From NCBI GenBank assembly GCA_965221635.1, contig OZ244902.1:1674001-1738000 (forward strand): DNA of 64,000 bases, written 5' to 3'. The stretch's first letter is position 1; each line of letters begins with the position of its first letter. This document shows, piece after piece, positions 17,601-25,784 of the stretch. The translations under genes and the position numbers were made by a program. This DNA comes from JAAXHB01 sp965221635 (lineage in GTDB: Bacteria > Actinomycetota > Acidimicrobiia > Acidimicrobiales > Aldehydirespiratoraceae). The notes under the pieces were generated by a model. The model saw nothing but the letters and a program-made list of their open reading frames with translations, did not search any database and was not told where the DNA came from.

Positions 17601-19075
17601 TCGGTTGCCAGCAGCATCGCCAGGTCCACCTGGATCGGATCGGTGTCCTGGAACTCGTCGATCAGGAGCCGGTGGTAGCGCCGTCGAAGGTTGGCACGAA
17701 CCCGTGCGCCGTGGCGGGGATCCTGCAGCAGCATGCGAGCCCGCACCAGCAGGTCATGGAAGTCCAGCTGCCCACCAACACGGCGCTCCTCGGCGAGCTC
17801 CACGCAGAACACGGCAAGGCGTGCCACCAGCACTTCGAGCGCTTCGGTGGTGGTGGTGCGCAGTATGTGTTCGCATGGCGTCCACACCAGTTGCAACTGG
17901 TCTCGGGCTGCCTCTAGGTGGGTCTGGCCGTCCCAGTTCGTCTGGGCGCCGACCTTCCTGCTGTACGTGCCCTTCTGGGTGCTAAGCGTTTGGTGGACCT
18001 TCAACACAAGGTTGAACCTGTCCACGATGCTCTCGGGAAGTGAGGGGTCCAGTGTTGCCAGAGAAGAGTCCAGCAGCGATTGCACCCTTTCGATCCGCTC
18101 CAACAGCTTGTCGATGCCGACGGTGCAGTTCCTTGCGATCCTGTCCAAGGGCCGCGCCGCCGAGAGCAACGGGGTCAAGTCGATCGGCGTCAACTGCGTC
18201 GGGTCGCTTGTGGAGATCGACCTGGCGGAGCCGCCCGCCGCTCCGGCACCGCTCACGGGATCATCACCGGAGCCCACGTCGGGGCGGTCGGAGGGAAAGT
18301 ACGTCTCTTGGAGGTGATCCCAGTACTGGTTCAGCTCCAGTGCCAGGTCTCTTATCTGCCACGGGCTGAGATCCAGAATCAGGAGAGGATCGATCATCGA
18401 ATCGTCATCGAAGAGTTCCTCGGCAAACTCGGGCCAGCGGGCGCCGAAATGCAACTGCGACGCGATCTGGTCGCTCACCGTGATCTCCGGCGGCAGCCCC
18501 GCCTCCACGGGATGTTCGGTGAGGATTCGCTGAGCGAACGAATGCAGCGTTCCAACTGCGGCTGCGTCGAGTTGGTTGAGCGCCTCTGCGGCTTGCTCTC
18601 GACCCTTGTCGCAGGGCGGGGACTGCAGTTGATCCTCGAGTCGCTGCCGGATGCGGTCACGAAGCTCCGCAGCGGCCTTCTCGGTGAAGGTGATCGCGGC
18701 GATGTTCTCCATGGCCACGCCCGAAGCGATCAGCGCCATCACCCGGTCCACCAAGGCACGTGTCTTGCCCGTGCCCGCCCCGGCCTCCACGAACAGGGTG
18801 CTGCCCAGTTCCGAGATGATCCGATCTCGCTGCGCCTGATCCACGGGCAGCGCTCGGGAGTCGGCGGCAGCAGCGATGGTCGGGTCAGCGTCCTCACCGT
18901 GGAGCTCACCGATTGCGTCCACCACAGCGCCGCCGCTCAAGCCGGGTGTCGGACTCTCTCCGCGGGCGAGTGGCGGGTTGGTTCTCCCGTCGACTGTGCC
19001 GTCGGAGGGATTAAGGCTTGGATCGGTCTCACCGGATCCGGTGCCGGGCCTGGGGTCTCGGTCGGTCATCGCCAC
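14675..19075 (-). CDS. addA: AddA-like UvrD-family helicase with C-terminal PD-(D/E)XK nuclease
   Basis: 1466 residues. SF1A helicase motifs in order: Walker A E-A-G-A-G-T-G-K-T at about 97-105, motif Ia T-F-T-E-K-A-A, motif II L-L-I-D-E-F-Q-D-T-D, motif III V-G-D-P-K-Q-S-I-Y-R-F-R, and motif VI Y-V-A-C-T-R-A-R-D. The C-terminal nuclease has G-Y-I-D and V-D-W-K-T with the downstream Q-x-x-x-Y. With AddB it would unwind and resect double-strand breaks before RecA loading. Unusual features are a ~75-residue N-terminal disordered tail, a D/W-rich acidic repeat between motifs II and III, and a long disordered linker before the nuclease. It starts 1 nt after the addB stop; an ATG at 19069 is an alternative start. 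Confidence 0.9.
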   Translation of the reverse strand: MAMTDRDPRPGTGSGETDPSLNPSDGTVDGRTNPPLARGESPTPGLSGGAVVDAIGELHGEDADPTIAAAADSRALPVDQAQRDRIISELGSTLFVEAGAGTGKTRALVDRVMALIASGVAMENIAAITFTEKAAAELRDRIRQRLEDQLQSPPCDKGREQAAEALNQLDAAAVGTLHSFAQRILTEHPVEAGLPPEITVSDQIASQLHFGARWPEFAEELFDDDSMIDPLLILDLSPWQIRDLALELNQYWDHLQETYFPSDRPDVGSGDDPVSGAGAAGGSARSISTSDPTQLTPIDLTPLLSAARPLDRIARNCTVGIDKLLERIERVQSLLDSSLATLDPSLPESIVDRFNLVLKVHQTLSTQKGTYSRKVGAQTNWDGQTHLEAARDQLQLVWTPCEHILRTTTTEALEVLVARLAVFCVELAEERRVGGQLDFHDLLVRARMLLQDPRHGARVRANLRRRYHRLLIDEFQDTDPIQVDLAMLLATDPGHGTSAGLDERANDAAPSDNARDDNVWDDSAWDESAWDDESDLYDGRPDDGWDDEALHDDGWDDDRDLNHKRRMGRFDPDPGRLFFVGDPKQSIYRFRGADIATYLRTRDHVSRHSGQLVDLTTNFRSTKPVIDWVNAVFGRLITRNDNSQPDYEPLVAYHQDAPTVGPPVTVLNSKTPFGKHISAEELRKWEAQSVAHAIKTILDEGWSVRDAEHPSGRRPARAADIAILLPTRTSLGDLRDELDHWDIPHRAETSSLVYESQEVRDLIVALRALADPTDELSVVATLRSPLYGCGDDDLARWKLHHRGRFSLLARFPDEEDLPTAGNPVAEGLGHMQELLEAKRWTDPAGLLNRLILERGVQESSVASGRPREAWRKLRFVLDQARAWSDAGGRGLRNYLEWVELQGQENARVTETVLPETDDDAVRILTVHAAKGLQFPIAILSGTNTPLTRSTSPVVGFGHNGSLAIRMRNTGSRDESPYRYGVCTEGFDDWYEREQQMEKDEAVREMYVACTRARDHLVVSLARKGADVDLDAFVDIGFVNYIDPDPPRQGTWSQLLRVAMNMADTGGDHQAVDLDDHLKRNEDDPSPTLAPNSETPPPSDSETQARGVSRRQPVEGPALGAAEASAGDGRDSQAPDTEAQDARRSLGEEWQIGGRLGHRDRWVSELSEALRRSATPSTVSPTVLAKSQGADHNGATPRPSERQRALAPGGDDADPGLLKDDVDSDGAPWRRGRYGTAVGRAVHAVLQTIDLSLADPAAANAGGDTAHRPTTGHKGVDHDTSGGAEPRDRQDVATSGAGPATRSADSASDPIKAEARRQAAAEGISNKVDTVVDLVRAALTTRPALEAARSPQVWRELSVCAPVADESDVLVEGYIDLMYRDAEGRLVIVDWKTDAVDTDGVDAKLARYRTQGAAYAAAVEAATGEPVARMDFVFLRSDGDGEPSVAPIDDLRGAIDEVKQKVLNLSG
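17400..17570 (-). repeat. acidic tryptophan repeat inside the AddA-like protein
   Basis: About 55 codons encode repeated units such as D-D-S-A-W-D, D-E-S-A-W-D-D and D-D-G-W-D-D, between helicase motifs II and III. The DNA shows matching imperfect repeats built around a GTCATCCCA-like core. Confidence 0.75.
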
Positions 19076-19076
19076 G

Positions 19077-22000
19077 TCACCTTCTTCGACTCGTTGTTTG
19101 TCCGGACTTGCTCTTGGCGGGGCTCTTCTTGGGTTTGGGCGGCGGGGTTGTGAGCTTCACGTAGGCCCCCAACTCGTCCGCCCGGCTGTTGCGGAGCCAG
19201 TTCGCAAACGCAGGTCGGCTGCTGAGTCCGTCGGGAGTGCAGAAGGGGCATTGCGGCGTGTTCCGGTCTCCGGGCCTTGGAGGGCGCTTAGGGAACACAC
19301 CGGCCCTGATCCCGGTGACTATCTCCTCCACCGTTGCGAGAACCTGACCACGCACGGCGTGATCGAGGTTGTAACCGGGACTCTGGTTCTTCTCGTCCTG
19401 AAGCGACACGAACCAGTAAGCGCCGTAGTCCGTTGCAGTGCCGACATCGGGGTCGGCCTCGCGTGAGGATTCCACGGTGGCCTCGGCGGTGCGGGGGCTG
19501 CCCAAGCCGTGGCCGCCGGGTACGGCCTCACATCGTCCAAGGACCCAACGGGCGGCCTCCCCGTAAAGCACGAGCTGAAGATGCTTGCCTTCGGGGGACG
19601 GGGTCTCGGGCTTGAGGTCCTTGTAGCGCTTGATCTTGCCGGTCTTGTAATCGATCACCACCAGGTGACCGCCGGCGGTGGTGTCCAACCGGTCGATCGA
19701 TCCTCTGATCCGAATGTCCAACCCTCCCGGCAGTCGCACAGGAGCCGGGCCGTGGATGCTGTTGGTCATCCCGAACCCCAATTCGGCCGCGGCAGGAGTT
19801 GACTGATGCACCCTGCGCTTCTCGTTGTCGAAGTCGATGAATCGGTCGAGATCCCTCAGAATGCGATCGCGGTCTCGTCTCTGGTAGAGGCGCCGACCCG
19901 AAAGCCCTCGGCGCTCGTATTGGCGACACAACCCTGCGCCGATGTCGCGCAGACGATTCCGCCAGTGTTGGGACCACGCCAGTTCTGGTGGCTGTGGTTC
20001 CGGGTTCGCCAAAACCTCGTCGAGCCACTGCTGCAAGGCTTGGTGAACCAGGTTGCCGTAGTCCAGTGGCGACATTGCGTGACTGTCACGGTCATCGTCG
20101 AGGGCTGCCACCCCCAGCACGTATCGCACGAAGTACGCGTGTGGACATCTCGCCCACGCCTCCAACCGGGACGCCGAAGTGATCGTCTCGCCGTCAGCGG
20201 GATGCGGCCAACTCACACCCTCAACGGCGAGACCGGCAAGGTTGCCGTCAAAACGAGTGAAGTCTTTCGACTTGCGATCCAGCACCAACTCCACGGCGCG
20301 TGCCACCTCCGGTCGGCCGAAGCGCCCGGCGGCCTTCAGCACCCGGCCGGGAGTTGCCGCGTTCGCCTGGTTGCCGTGAGCTTGAAGCATCACCACCGAA
20401 TCGAATTCCTGCTCACCCCCCGGGAAGTCGCATTCGGTCATTCCCGCCACGAAAGACGGAACTTCGGTGAACCATTCTCCGGTGGTGCTTGCCAGGTCGC
20501 CCGACGTGGCACGTCTGCCCTCTCTGGCTTCGGCCACGTCGAGGAGCCACCGGCTCGGCATTCGCTCAACGGAGCGACGCAGATCACCACGCGGGTACAG
20601 CAGCAGGCTTCGCTCGGCGCCCGCGAGAACTGCCAACAGGTGCCGGTGCTCGTCGCCGGTTCGGTCGCCGCGCAACTCCAGGTGACCGTTCACGCTTCGG
20701 CGCTCACGATCGGCCAGCAACGCGTCGTCGCGGCTGCGACCCGGCAACGTTCCCTCGGCCATGCCGCAGATCACCACCAGGTCGAACTCCAACCCCAGGC
20801 CCTCACCCAGGGGGCCGACGAACACCCCGTGACCGAACCGTCCGTGACGCACCGACATGGCCGAGAGTTCCATTTCGAGCGTCTGGCGAAACTGTGCAAC
20901 CGTCGGGGAAGAGTCCACAAGATCGAGATCGCCGAGGCGTTCCACCACCTCCTCAACCTTGTCCGCCAGTCGCCGCTCCTGCGCGGGCCAGGACTCGCGG
21001 TCGGTGCCGCTCAGATACTCCCTGATCAAGCCACGGCACCACATCGACAGTTGCCGCCAGGTGCGCCGTTTGTTCCTTGAAGTGCTTCGGGCCGCCGGGG
21101 CTTCGCGCGAATCGAGAGCGTCGTGGAGTCGCTGCACGAAAGAGGCCAGTTCGTCGGCGTGATCGGCTTCGCGCAGGTACTTTTCGCGCAGCCACTGACG
21201 ATCCTCGTCGCCTCCCGTTTTGGCGCCCTCCGCCCGACGCTCGCGGCTGAAGGTTTCAAGGCGGCTCTCCCAGTCGGTGATGCCGCGTCCCACTCGGGCC
21301 TCTCGCGCCACCCGCTCCCACGCGGCCACGGGCACAGTCCAGTGGCGTTGCCGTCGATTGCTGCTTCCGGTGGTCTTGGCGTTGAGACTGGGCTGGGCAG
21401 TTTCGAGCCACGACATCACACCCCGCCTTGTGAATCCGTCGTCGCGGAGTGCCAACAGGCCAAGAAGCGACCGTCCCAGCCAGCACGACGCAGCAGATTG
21501 CATGCTCGTTCCACAGCGCCTGATTCCCAGCGTGGGGTGGTCGACGGCATCATCGGATCCGGTGCCGCCGGCTGCCAAACGGGTGCTTTCGGCAGGAGTG
21601 GCGCCGCCGACGGGTTCGCGGATCCCGGCCGCGTCAAGCGCCTCGGTGATCAGGCGCGCGTACGGCACCCGGGCGCCGTAGAGGATGCCGCACCGCTCCA
21701 AGGGGATGCCGCGGCGAATGGCTGCCACAACTGCGCGAACAGCGTGACGCACCTCGTCCTCGGCATCGGACACGCTCAACGCCCTCACATCCAACGCGGC
21801 CAAATCAACCCACGGGCCTTGGCCCGCCAAGGAAGCAGGCGCAGTCGGCGCTTCCAGGCGTGAAGTCGTCTCGGGTTGGCTTAAGGCGGGCCCGTGTTTG
21901 CAGGCGGTCATCCCAGGTGAAACGTCCACCCCTAGACGCTCCAGGGTGGCAAGCACCTTGGCGTCGGCGTCCTGCGCGCCGGTGATGCCGACGATCAAGG

Positions 22001-22721
22001 GGATCGGCCGCGCACTGGCCGCGGCAACCACCTTCAGCAACTTCGCCTGGTGGGGGGTGAGATGCTGAGGCAGGAACACGATCACCGGGCCGAGAGCCCC
22101 GGTCGCTCGAGCACCGTGCCCGGCCCCGCCGGCGGCATCCCATGTGCCAACCTCGGCGATGGCGGCTTCGAGCAGGTCTTGTTCGTTGCTGAAGCCCTTG
22201 CCCTGTAGCACCTTCAGCACCCGGCGGTGGATTCGCACAACGTCCGCGGCGCGTTCGGACTGCTGTCCCAGCACGTCAAGAGCGTCCGAGCCGGCTTCGG
22301 ACAGTTCACGATGCGCGCGCACCAGGCTGCGCTCGGTGGCGGGGTGCGTCTCCACTCCGGCGAAGTAACCAGGGGCGTCGCGAAGGACCGAACGAACCAC
22401 CCCCGCAATCACCGGAGTGGAGACAGGCTTCAAGTTCCGTGCCGCCAGCCGCGTGCCGCCCAGATTCTCCGCAAGTGTGTAAGCGGTCACAAAGCTCACA
22501 GCGGCCACCCCACCCCGGCGGCGAGCCAACCCCCGCCGGGCCGCGATCCCCACGTAGTTGCTGGGCACCACCACCGTCACCGGTGCCAGAGGATCACCGT
22601 CCCGCGCCTCCCCAACAGCCGCAGCAAGCGCCTCATGCGCATCCGGCCCATAGGAGCTGAACACGCAAACAAAGCCCGACCCGCCCCCCAAGCCATCCCC
22701 AGCAGCGCTCTCAATCACCAT
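19077..22721 (-). CDS. addB: AddB-like PD-(D/E)XK nuclease with inactive helicase domain
   Basis: 1214 residues from the ATG at 22721. The C-terminal nuclease shows G-S-I-D-R-L-D, V-I-D-Y-K-T-G and Q-L-V-L-Y. The N-terminus aligns with the AddB pattern V-V-V-P-S-N and A-V-S-F, but the Walker A loop is replaced by F-S-S-Y-G-P-D-A-H, so ATP hydrolysis is not expected. The iron-sulfur cysteines of AddB would be the Cys in A-R-C-P-H-A-Y and the C-terminal C-x2-C in Q-C-P-F-C; the expected last cysteine five residues on is a serine. It is the first gene of a two-gene operon with addA. A longer frame to 22802 exists, but TAGGGT lies 7 nt before 22721. Confidence 0.88.
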   Translation of the reverse strand: MVIESAAGDGLGGGSGFVCVFSSYGPDAHEALAAAVGEARDGDPLAPVTVVVPSNYVGIAARRGLARRRGGVAAVSFVTAYTLAENLGGTRLAARNLKPVSTPVIAGVVRSVLRDAPGYFAGVETHPATERSLVRAHRELSEAGSDALDVLGQQSERAADVVRIHRRVLKVLQGKGFSNEQDLLEAAIAEVGTWDAAGGAGHGARATGALGPVIVFLPQHLTPHQAKLLKVVAAASARPIPLIVGITGAQDADAKVLATLERLGVDVSPGMTACKHGPALSQPETTSRLEAPTAPASLAGQGPWVDLAALDVRALSVSDAEDEVRHAVRAVVAAIRRGIPLERCGILYGARVPYARLITEALDAAGIREPVGGATPAESTRLAAGGTGSDDAVDHPTLGIRRCGTSMQSAASCWLGRSLLGLLALRDDGFTRRGVMSWLETAQPSLNAKTTGSSNRRQRHWTVPVAAWERVAREARVGRGITDWESRLETFSRERRAEGAKTGGDEDRQWLREKYLREADHADELASFVQRLHDALDSREAPAARSTSRNKRRTWRQLSMWCRGLIREYLSGTDRESWPAQERRLADKVEEVVERLGDLDLVDSSPTVAQFRQTLEMELSAMSVRHGRFGHGVFVGPLGEGLGLEFDLVVICGMAEGTLPGRSRDDALLADRERRSVNGHLELRGDRTGDEHRHLLAVLAGAERSLLLYPRGDLRRSVERMPSRWLLDVAEAREGRRATSGDLASTTGEWFTEVPSFVAGMTECDFPGGEQEFDSVVMLQAHGNQANAATPGRVLKAAGRFGRPEVARAVELVLDRKSKDFTRFDGNLAGLAVEGVSWPHPADGETITSASRLEAWARCPHAYFVRYVLGVAALDDDRDSHAMSPLDYGNLVHQALQQWLDEVLANPEPQPPELAWSQHWRNRLRDIGAGLCRQYERRGLSGRRLYQRRDRDRILRDLDRFIDFDNEKRRVHQSTPAAAELGFGMTNSIHGPAPVRLPGGLDIRIRGSIDRLDTTAGGHLVVIDYKTGKIKRYKDLKPETPSPEGKHLQLVLYGEAARWVLGRCEAVPGGHGLGSPRTAEATVESSREADPDVGTATDYGAYWFVSLQDEKNQSPGYNLDHAVRGQVLATVEEIVTGIRAGVFPKRPPRPGDRNTPQCPFCTPDGLSSRPAFANWLRNSRADELGAYVKLTTPPPKPKKSPAKSKSGQTTSRRR

Positions 22722-22728
22722 ACCCCAA

Positions 22729-22734
22729 ACCCTA
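22729..22734 (-). promoter_or_regulatory. -10 element of a probable leaderless promoter (addB-addA)
   Basis: Minus-strand TAGGGT, 7 nt before the ATG at 22721. It is the only promoter-like signal found for the operon. Confidence 0.5.
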
Positions 22735-22803
22735 AAACAGGGGTAAGACACCACCCGCCACGCCCAGCAACCACCTGAACCCCACACCCCCCTCGGCCCC
22801 AAT

Positions 22804-22809
22804 TAGTGT
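22804..22809 (+). promoter_or_regulatory. -10 element of a probable leaderless promoter (hicB-like)
   Basis: TAGTGT, exactly 7 nt before the ATG at 22817. It is divergent from the addB promoter 70 bp away. Confidence 0.5.
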
Positions 22810-22816
22810 TGCGCGC

Positions 22817-23254
22817 ATGGCGCACTCAAGGCACGCCTATCCATGCACACTTACGGTGGGCGACGATGGGGGCATCGTGGTGACTTTCCCGGATGTGCCC
22901 GAAGCGATCACGGGGGGTGATGATCGCATCGAGGCCCTCGCCATGGCCAAGGACGCGCTGGCCACATCGCTGGCGGGATATGTCCACCAACGACGACGGA
23001 TTCCTCGGCCTGGCGAGGGGGACGGCCACGGCGACTTCGTCACCATTGATGCCGGCGTTGCCACCAAGCTGGCCTTGTACTCCACGATGCTGGACAAGAA
23101 CATCAGCGACGGCGATCTGGCCGTGCGTCTCGACATCAGCGAATCCGCAGTTCGAGACCTTGTGAACCCGGATCGGCGATCCCAGCCTCGCAAAGTGCAA
23201 CGGGCCCTTGAAGTGGCTGCGGGCAGCAGCCCGGCAGGAAGTCTCTCGGCCTAA
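22817..23254 (+). CDS. HicB-like antitoxin with C-terminal DNA-binding domain (orphan)
   Basis: 145 residues. The N-terminal half has the HicB RNase-H-like fold signature: Y-P-C-T-L-T, G-G-I-V-V-T-F-P-D-V-P-E-A-I-T and A-L-A-M-A-K-D-A-L. The C-terminal half carries a Cro/ribbon-type helix-turn-helix (D-G-D-L-A-V-R-L-D-I-S-E-S-A-V-R), as in E. coli HicB. HicB proteins neutralise the mRNase HicA and repress their own operon. No HicA-sized frame is visible on either side: the flanks are the addB promoter (95 bp) and thpR (71 bp). It may be a solitary regulator or an anti-toxin for an unlinked HicA. Confidence 0.8.
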   Translation: MAHSRHAYPCTLTVGDDGGIVVTFPDVPEAITGGDDRIEALAMAKDALATSLAGYVHQRRRIPRPGEGDGHGDFVTIDAGVATKLALYSTMLDKNISDGDLAVRLDISESAVRDLVNPDRRSQPRKVQRALEVAAGSSPAGSLSA

Positions 23255-23313
23255 CCCAGCCACTCGTCACCACCCCGGGGTTGGGGGCGCCGCTGCTATC
23301 CGAGGTGCCGGGT

Positions 23314-23319
23314 TAGTTT
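23314..23319 (+). promoter_or_regulatory. -10 element of a probable leaderless promoter (thpR)
   Basis: TAGTTT, 6 nt before the GTG at 23326. Confidence 0.4.
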
Positions 23320-23325
23320 GAGTTG

Positions 23326-23811
23326 GTGGCTCGCCTGTTTGTGGCGGTTTGGCTGCCTGCGGAGGTGGCGTCCGGGTTGGCGAACATGACCAGGCCCCAG
23401 GTGGCCGGGGTGCGCTGGACGCGGCAGGAGCGGCTGCACGTGACTTTGCGGTTCATCGCCGAGGCCGACACAGCCGCAGTTGTCGCCGCACTGGACCCGA
23501 TCCGAAGCCCACGATGCGAGGTGGCGGTGGGTCCCCCGGTTCTGCGACTGGGGCGAAGCGTGCTCGCGGTATCAGCAGATGGACTGGAACCGTTGGCGGC
23601 CACTGTGTGGGATCACCTGTCGGGCCTTGGACTGGCGCCTCCGGATCATCCGTTTCTTGGGCACGTCACCGTGGCCCGCCACCGGCGCAAACCCCCCGAG
23701 TCGCTCACACTGAACCCGCCGAGGATCACATTCACCGCCACGAGCCTCGCGTTGGTGCGAGTGGAACGTTCAGGCGCTTACACCAACGTGGCGAGCTTCG
23801 CGCTCACCTGA
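23326..23811 (+). CDS. thpR: RNA 2',3'-cyclic phosphodiesterase (2'-5' RNA ligase family)
   Basis: 161 residues, usual length. The two H-x-T-x motifs of the 2H phosphoesterase superfamily are present: H-V-T-L near residue 38 and H-V-T-V near 110. The N-terminal R-L-F-V-A-V-W-L-P is typical of ThpR. It opens 2',3'-cyclic phosphates on RNA ends and can ligate tRNA halves in vitro. A TTG at 23323 directly precedes the chosen GTG. The gene ends 20 bp from the stop of the convergent membrane-protein gene. Confidence 0.88.
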   Translation: MARLFVAVWLPAEVASGLANMTRPQVAGVRWTRQERLHVTLRFIAEADTAAVVAALDPIRSPRCEVAVGPPVLRLGRSVLAVSADGLEPLAATVWDHLSGLGLAPPDHPFLGHVTVARHRRKPPESLTLNPPRITFTATSLALVRVERSGAYTNVASFALT

Positions 23812-23830
23812 GCCCACCTGCCCAGAAGGG

Positions 23831-24319
23831 TTAGGCGCCGGGCTTCCAGATCATCAGCCAAAGCTGCACGACCACCATCAGGCTCATCAACAACGTGCCC
23901 CGCTGAATGCGTGCGAGCCCCGCGGCCACGGCACGGCTCGGGCCGTTTCCGGCCGGGGTTCCCGCTCCGAGGGCCTTGAGGCCGGGGATGATCATGGCGT
24001 GCAAGACGCCGTTCATCAGCACCCAGATCACGGCCGCTGTGAGCAACCAGGCATCGGACATCGAATAGACCTTGTCCGACATGCCGGCCAGGGCAAATCC
24101 AAGCAGACCGGTCACGATCAAGCACGGCGAGTACAACCGCCGCGAGTTGACCGTCATCGCCACCACGAGGCTCTCGGAGCGATCCGAGGAAAGCGCCCCG
24201 GCGAATTGGCGCTGCAGCACCGGATGGGTGAACACCGGGGCGAAGGCCACCAGCGCCGTGAGTATGTGCAACAGCAAAATGATGTTGTAGGGGGTGTCGC
24301 CTATGGCTGCAAGGATCAT
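23831..24319 (-). CDS. small integral membrane protein (DUF2269-like), function unknown
   Basis: 162 residues with four hydrophobic helices: about 11-30, 62-80, 88-110 and 138-156. The first helix contains L-L-L-H-I-L-T-A-L-V-A, and an H in the third helix (L-H-A-M-I-I-P) could bind a cofactor. The pattern resembles the DUF2269 family of predicted membrane proteins. No enzymatic motif. ATG 24319 is preferred over the TTG at 24325 because TAGCCT (24326-24331) lies 6 nt before it. The gene is monocistronic. Confidence 0.65.
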   Translation of the reverse strand: MILAAIGDTPYNIILLLHILTALVAFAPVFTHPVLQRQFAGALSSDRSESLVVAMTVNSRRLYSPCLIVTGLLGFALAGMSDKVYSMSDAWLLTAAVIWVLMNGVLHAMIIPGLKALGAGTPAGNGPSRAVAAGLARIQRGTLLMSLMVVVQLWLMIWKPGA

Positions 24320-24371
24320 GACCAAAGGCTAGTTGTGACAATCGGGCAACCAGCCCGGCCCACACGCCAGG

Positions 24372-24842
24372 TCAGGAAACCTCGAAGCACCAGGTGATCG
24401 ACCCGGACTCGGCCGGTTGCGCGATGGGCGCGTAGGTGGCGGTGGCGCAGTTGGTGTCGGCCGCGAGTGCTTCGATCAGGCGACCCTCGCCGGGCACGAA
24501 CTCCCACAGGTTCAACCCGCTCGAGTGGCGCACCTGTGATGTCACGTCCACGCCGTCGCTGCGTTGACCGCTTTGGTAGATCACAAGCGAGGTGAGCCGG
24601 TAGCGGGCGTCCAAGTCCACCCCCACCCGGTTTTGTTGCAACACCTCGTCACCACGCGCGGGGATCAGGGTGTTCACCGCGGGATTGGAACTCACGGTCA
24701 CGTCCGCGCCGCTGTCGTTGTCGCTCACCAGCGCGGCCAGCACCAACACCACCACCCCAACCACCAGCAACGCCGCCACCGCGACGCGCACCAGAAGCCT
24801 TCGCACGGCTGGATCAACCGAGGGGGTCACAGCACCGAGCAT
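24372..24842 (-). CDS. membrane-anchored hypothetical protein
   Basis: 156 residues from the ATG at 24842 (an ATG at 24866 is also possible). One transmembrane helix, about residues 15-39, is followed by an extracytoplasmic domain of ~115 residues with two cysteines (N-C-A-T-A near the end and T-W-C-F-E-V-S at the extreme C-terminus) that could form a disulfide. No family recognised. It lies 43 bp downstream of the CDF transporter gene on the same strand, so may be co-transcribed with it. Confidence 0.6.
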   Translation of the reverse strand: MLGAVTPSVDPAVRRLLVRVAVAALLVVGVVVLVLAALVSDNDSGADVTVSSNPAVNTLIPARGDEVLQQNRVGVDLDARYRLTSLVIYQSGQRSDGVDVTSQVRHSSGLNLWEFVPGEGRLIEALAADTNCATATYAPIAQPAESGSITWCFEVS

Positions 24843-24885
24843 GCCGGCGCCGCGCCCCGCCCACACCGCCGCCCGTCGGGTTCAG

Positions 24886-25521
24886 TCAGGCGCAGCAGGT
24901 GTGTTCCAGGGACTCTGCATTCCACGTTGTGACTCCGGCGTATCCGGCGGCCACGGCGATGGACACACCGGCCAGCGGATCGGCCCACCACCAACCAAAA
25001 GCGGCGTTGGCGCCCAGGCCCACAAGCAGCGCCGCGGACATCAGTGAGCACAGCAACGTCTGTGAGGCCTCGGCTTGCACGGCCCTTGATCCGATGACGG
25101 GTGCCATCCTGCGCTTTGCCCGGGCGAGAGCGGGCATCACGATCACCGACAACGCTGCAAGCACGATCCCCACCACCGACGCGTCGGGACGGCTGCCGGT
25201 CACAAGGTCACGTGAGGACTCCACCGCCACGTAGATCGCCAGCGCAGCGAAACTCACCGCGATCAGTCGCTGGGCGCGCCGGTCTGCGGCAAGTTTGCAT
25301 CCGGCGCGTCGTTCCTGGGCCAGCCTCCAGGAGAGGATCACCGCTGCCGACACCTCGATGCCGGAGTCCAAACCGAAACCGATCAAGCTCGCCGACCCGG
25401 CGGCGATGCCGGCAGCGACCGCGACCACGCCCTCAACAACGTTCCAGCCGATGGTGATCCCGGTGAGCCAACTCTGCCGGGTCACTGCCATTTCACGGGT
25501 GAGAGACGCAGTGGTGGGCAC
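24886..25521 (-). CDS. cation diffusion facilitator (CDF)-type transporter
   Basis: 211 residues with about five to six transmembrane helices and no cytoplasmic C-terminal domain. CDF features: first helix N-V-V-E-G-V-V-A-V-A-A-G, second helix G-S-A-S-L-I-G-F-G-L-D-S-G-I-E containing the metal-site Asp, and W-W-W-A-D-P-L-A-G near the end supplying the second site. The protein ends E-H-T-C-C-A, a possible metal-binding tail. It would export divalent cations such as Zn, Co or Cd. The frame extends to 25650, but the GTG at 25521 with AAGGCGG upstream gives a normal N-terminus. Confidence 0.82.
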   Translation of the reverse strand: MPTTASLTREMAVTRQSWLTGITIGWNVVEGVVAVAAGIAAGSASLIGFGLDSGIEVSAAVILSWRLAQERRAGCKLAADRRAQRLIAVSFAALAIYVAVESSRDLVTGSRPDASVVGIVLAALSVIVMPALARAKRRMAPVIGSRAVQAEASQTLLCSLMSAALLVGLGANAAFGWWWADPLAGVSIAVAAGYAGVTTWNAESLEHTCCA

Positions 25522-25771
25522 GGGCTGCCGCCTTGTGAGGTGAGTGTTTTGCAACGCCAACCGTAGCGATCCGCGACGGTGGCGCGCCTGCGCGTCACTC
25601 GGCTCCTGGTGAGGCCGGCGTGCCCGCCCTCCGGGCCTTCGGGCGCGCAACAGCGCGCACCCGCAAGCTCAACCGCCGCACGTCCAGCCGTCCTGTCGGC
25701 AGGCGCCAGGATCCCTGCGTGGCAGCCGCGGCTCACGGCGGATGTGTCGGTTCGGGTTGGGGTGGCGCCGG

Positions 25772-25777
25772 TACGGT
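25772..25777 (+). promoter_or_regulatory. -10 element of a probable leaderless promoter (PASTA pseudokinase)
   Basis: TACGGT, 7 nt before the GTG at 25785. The 263-bp region between the divergent CDF start and this gene holds no other feature I can support. Confidence 0.45.
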
Positions 25778-25784
25778 GACGGTC

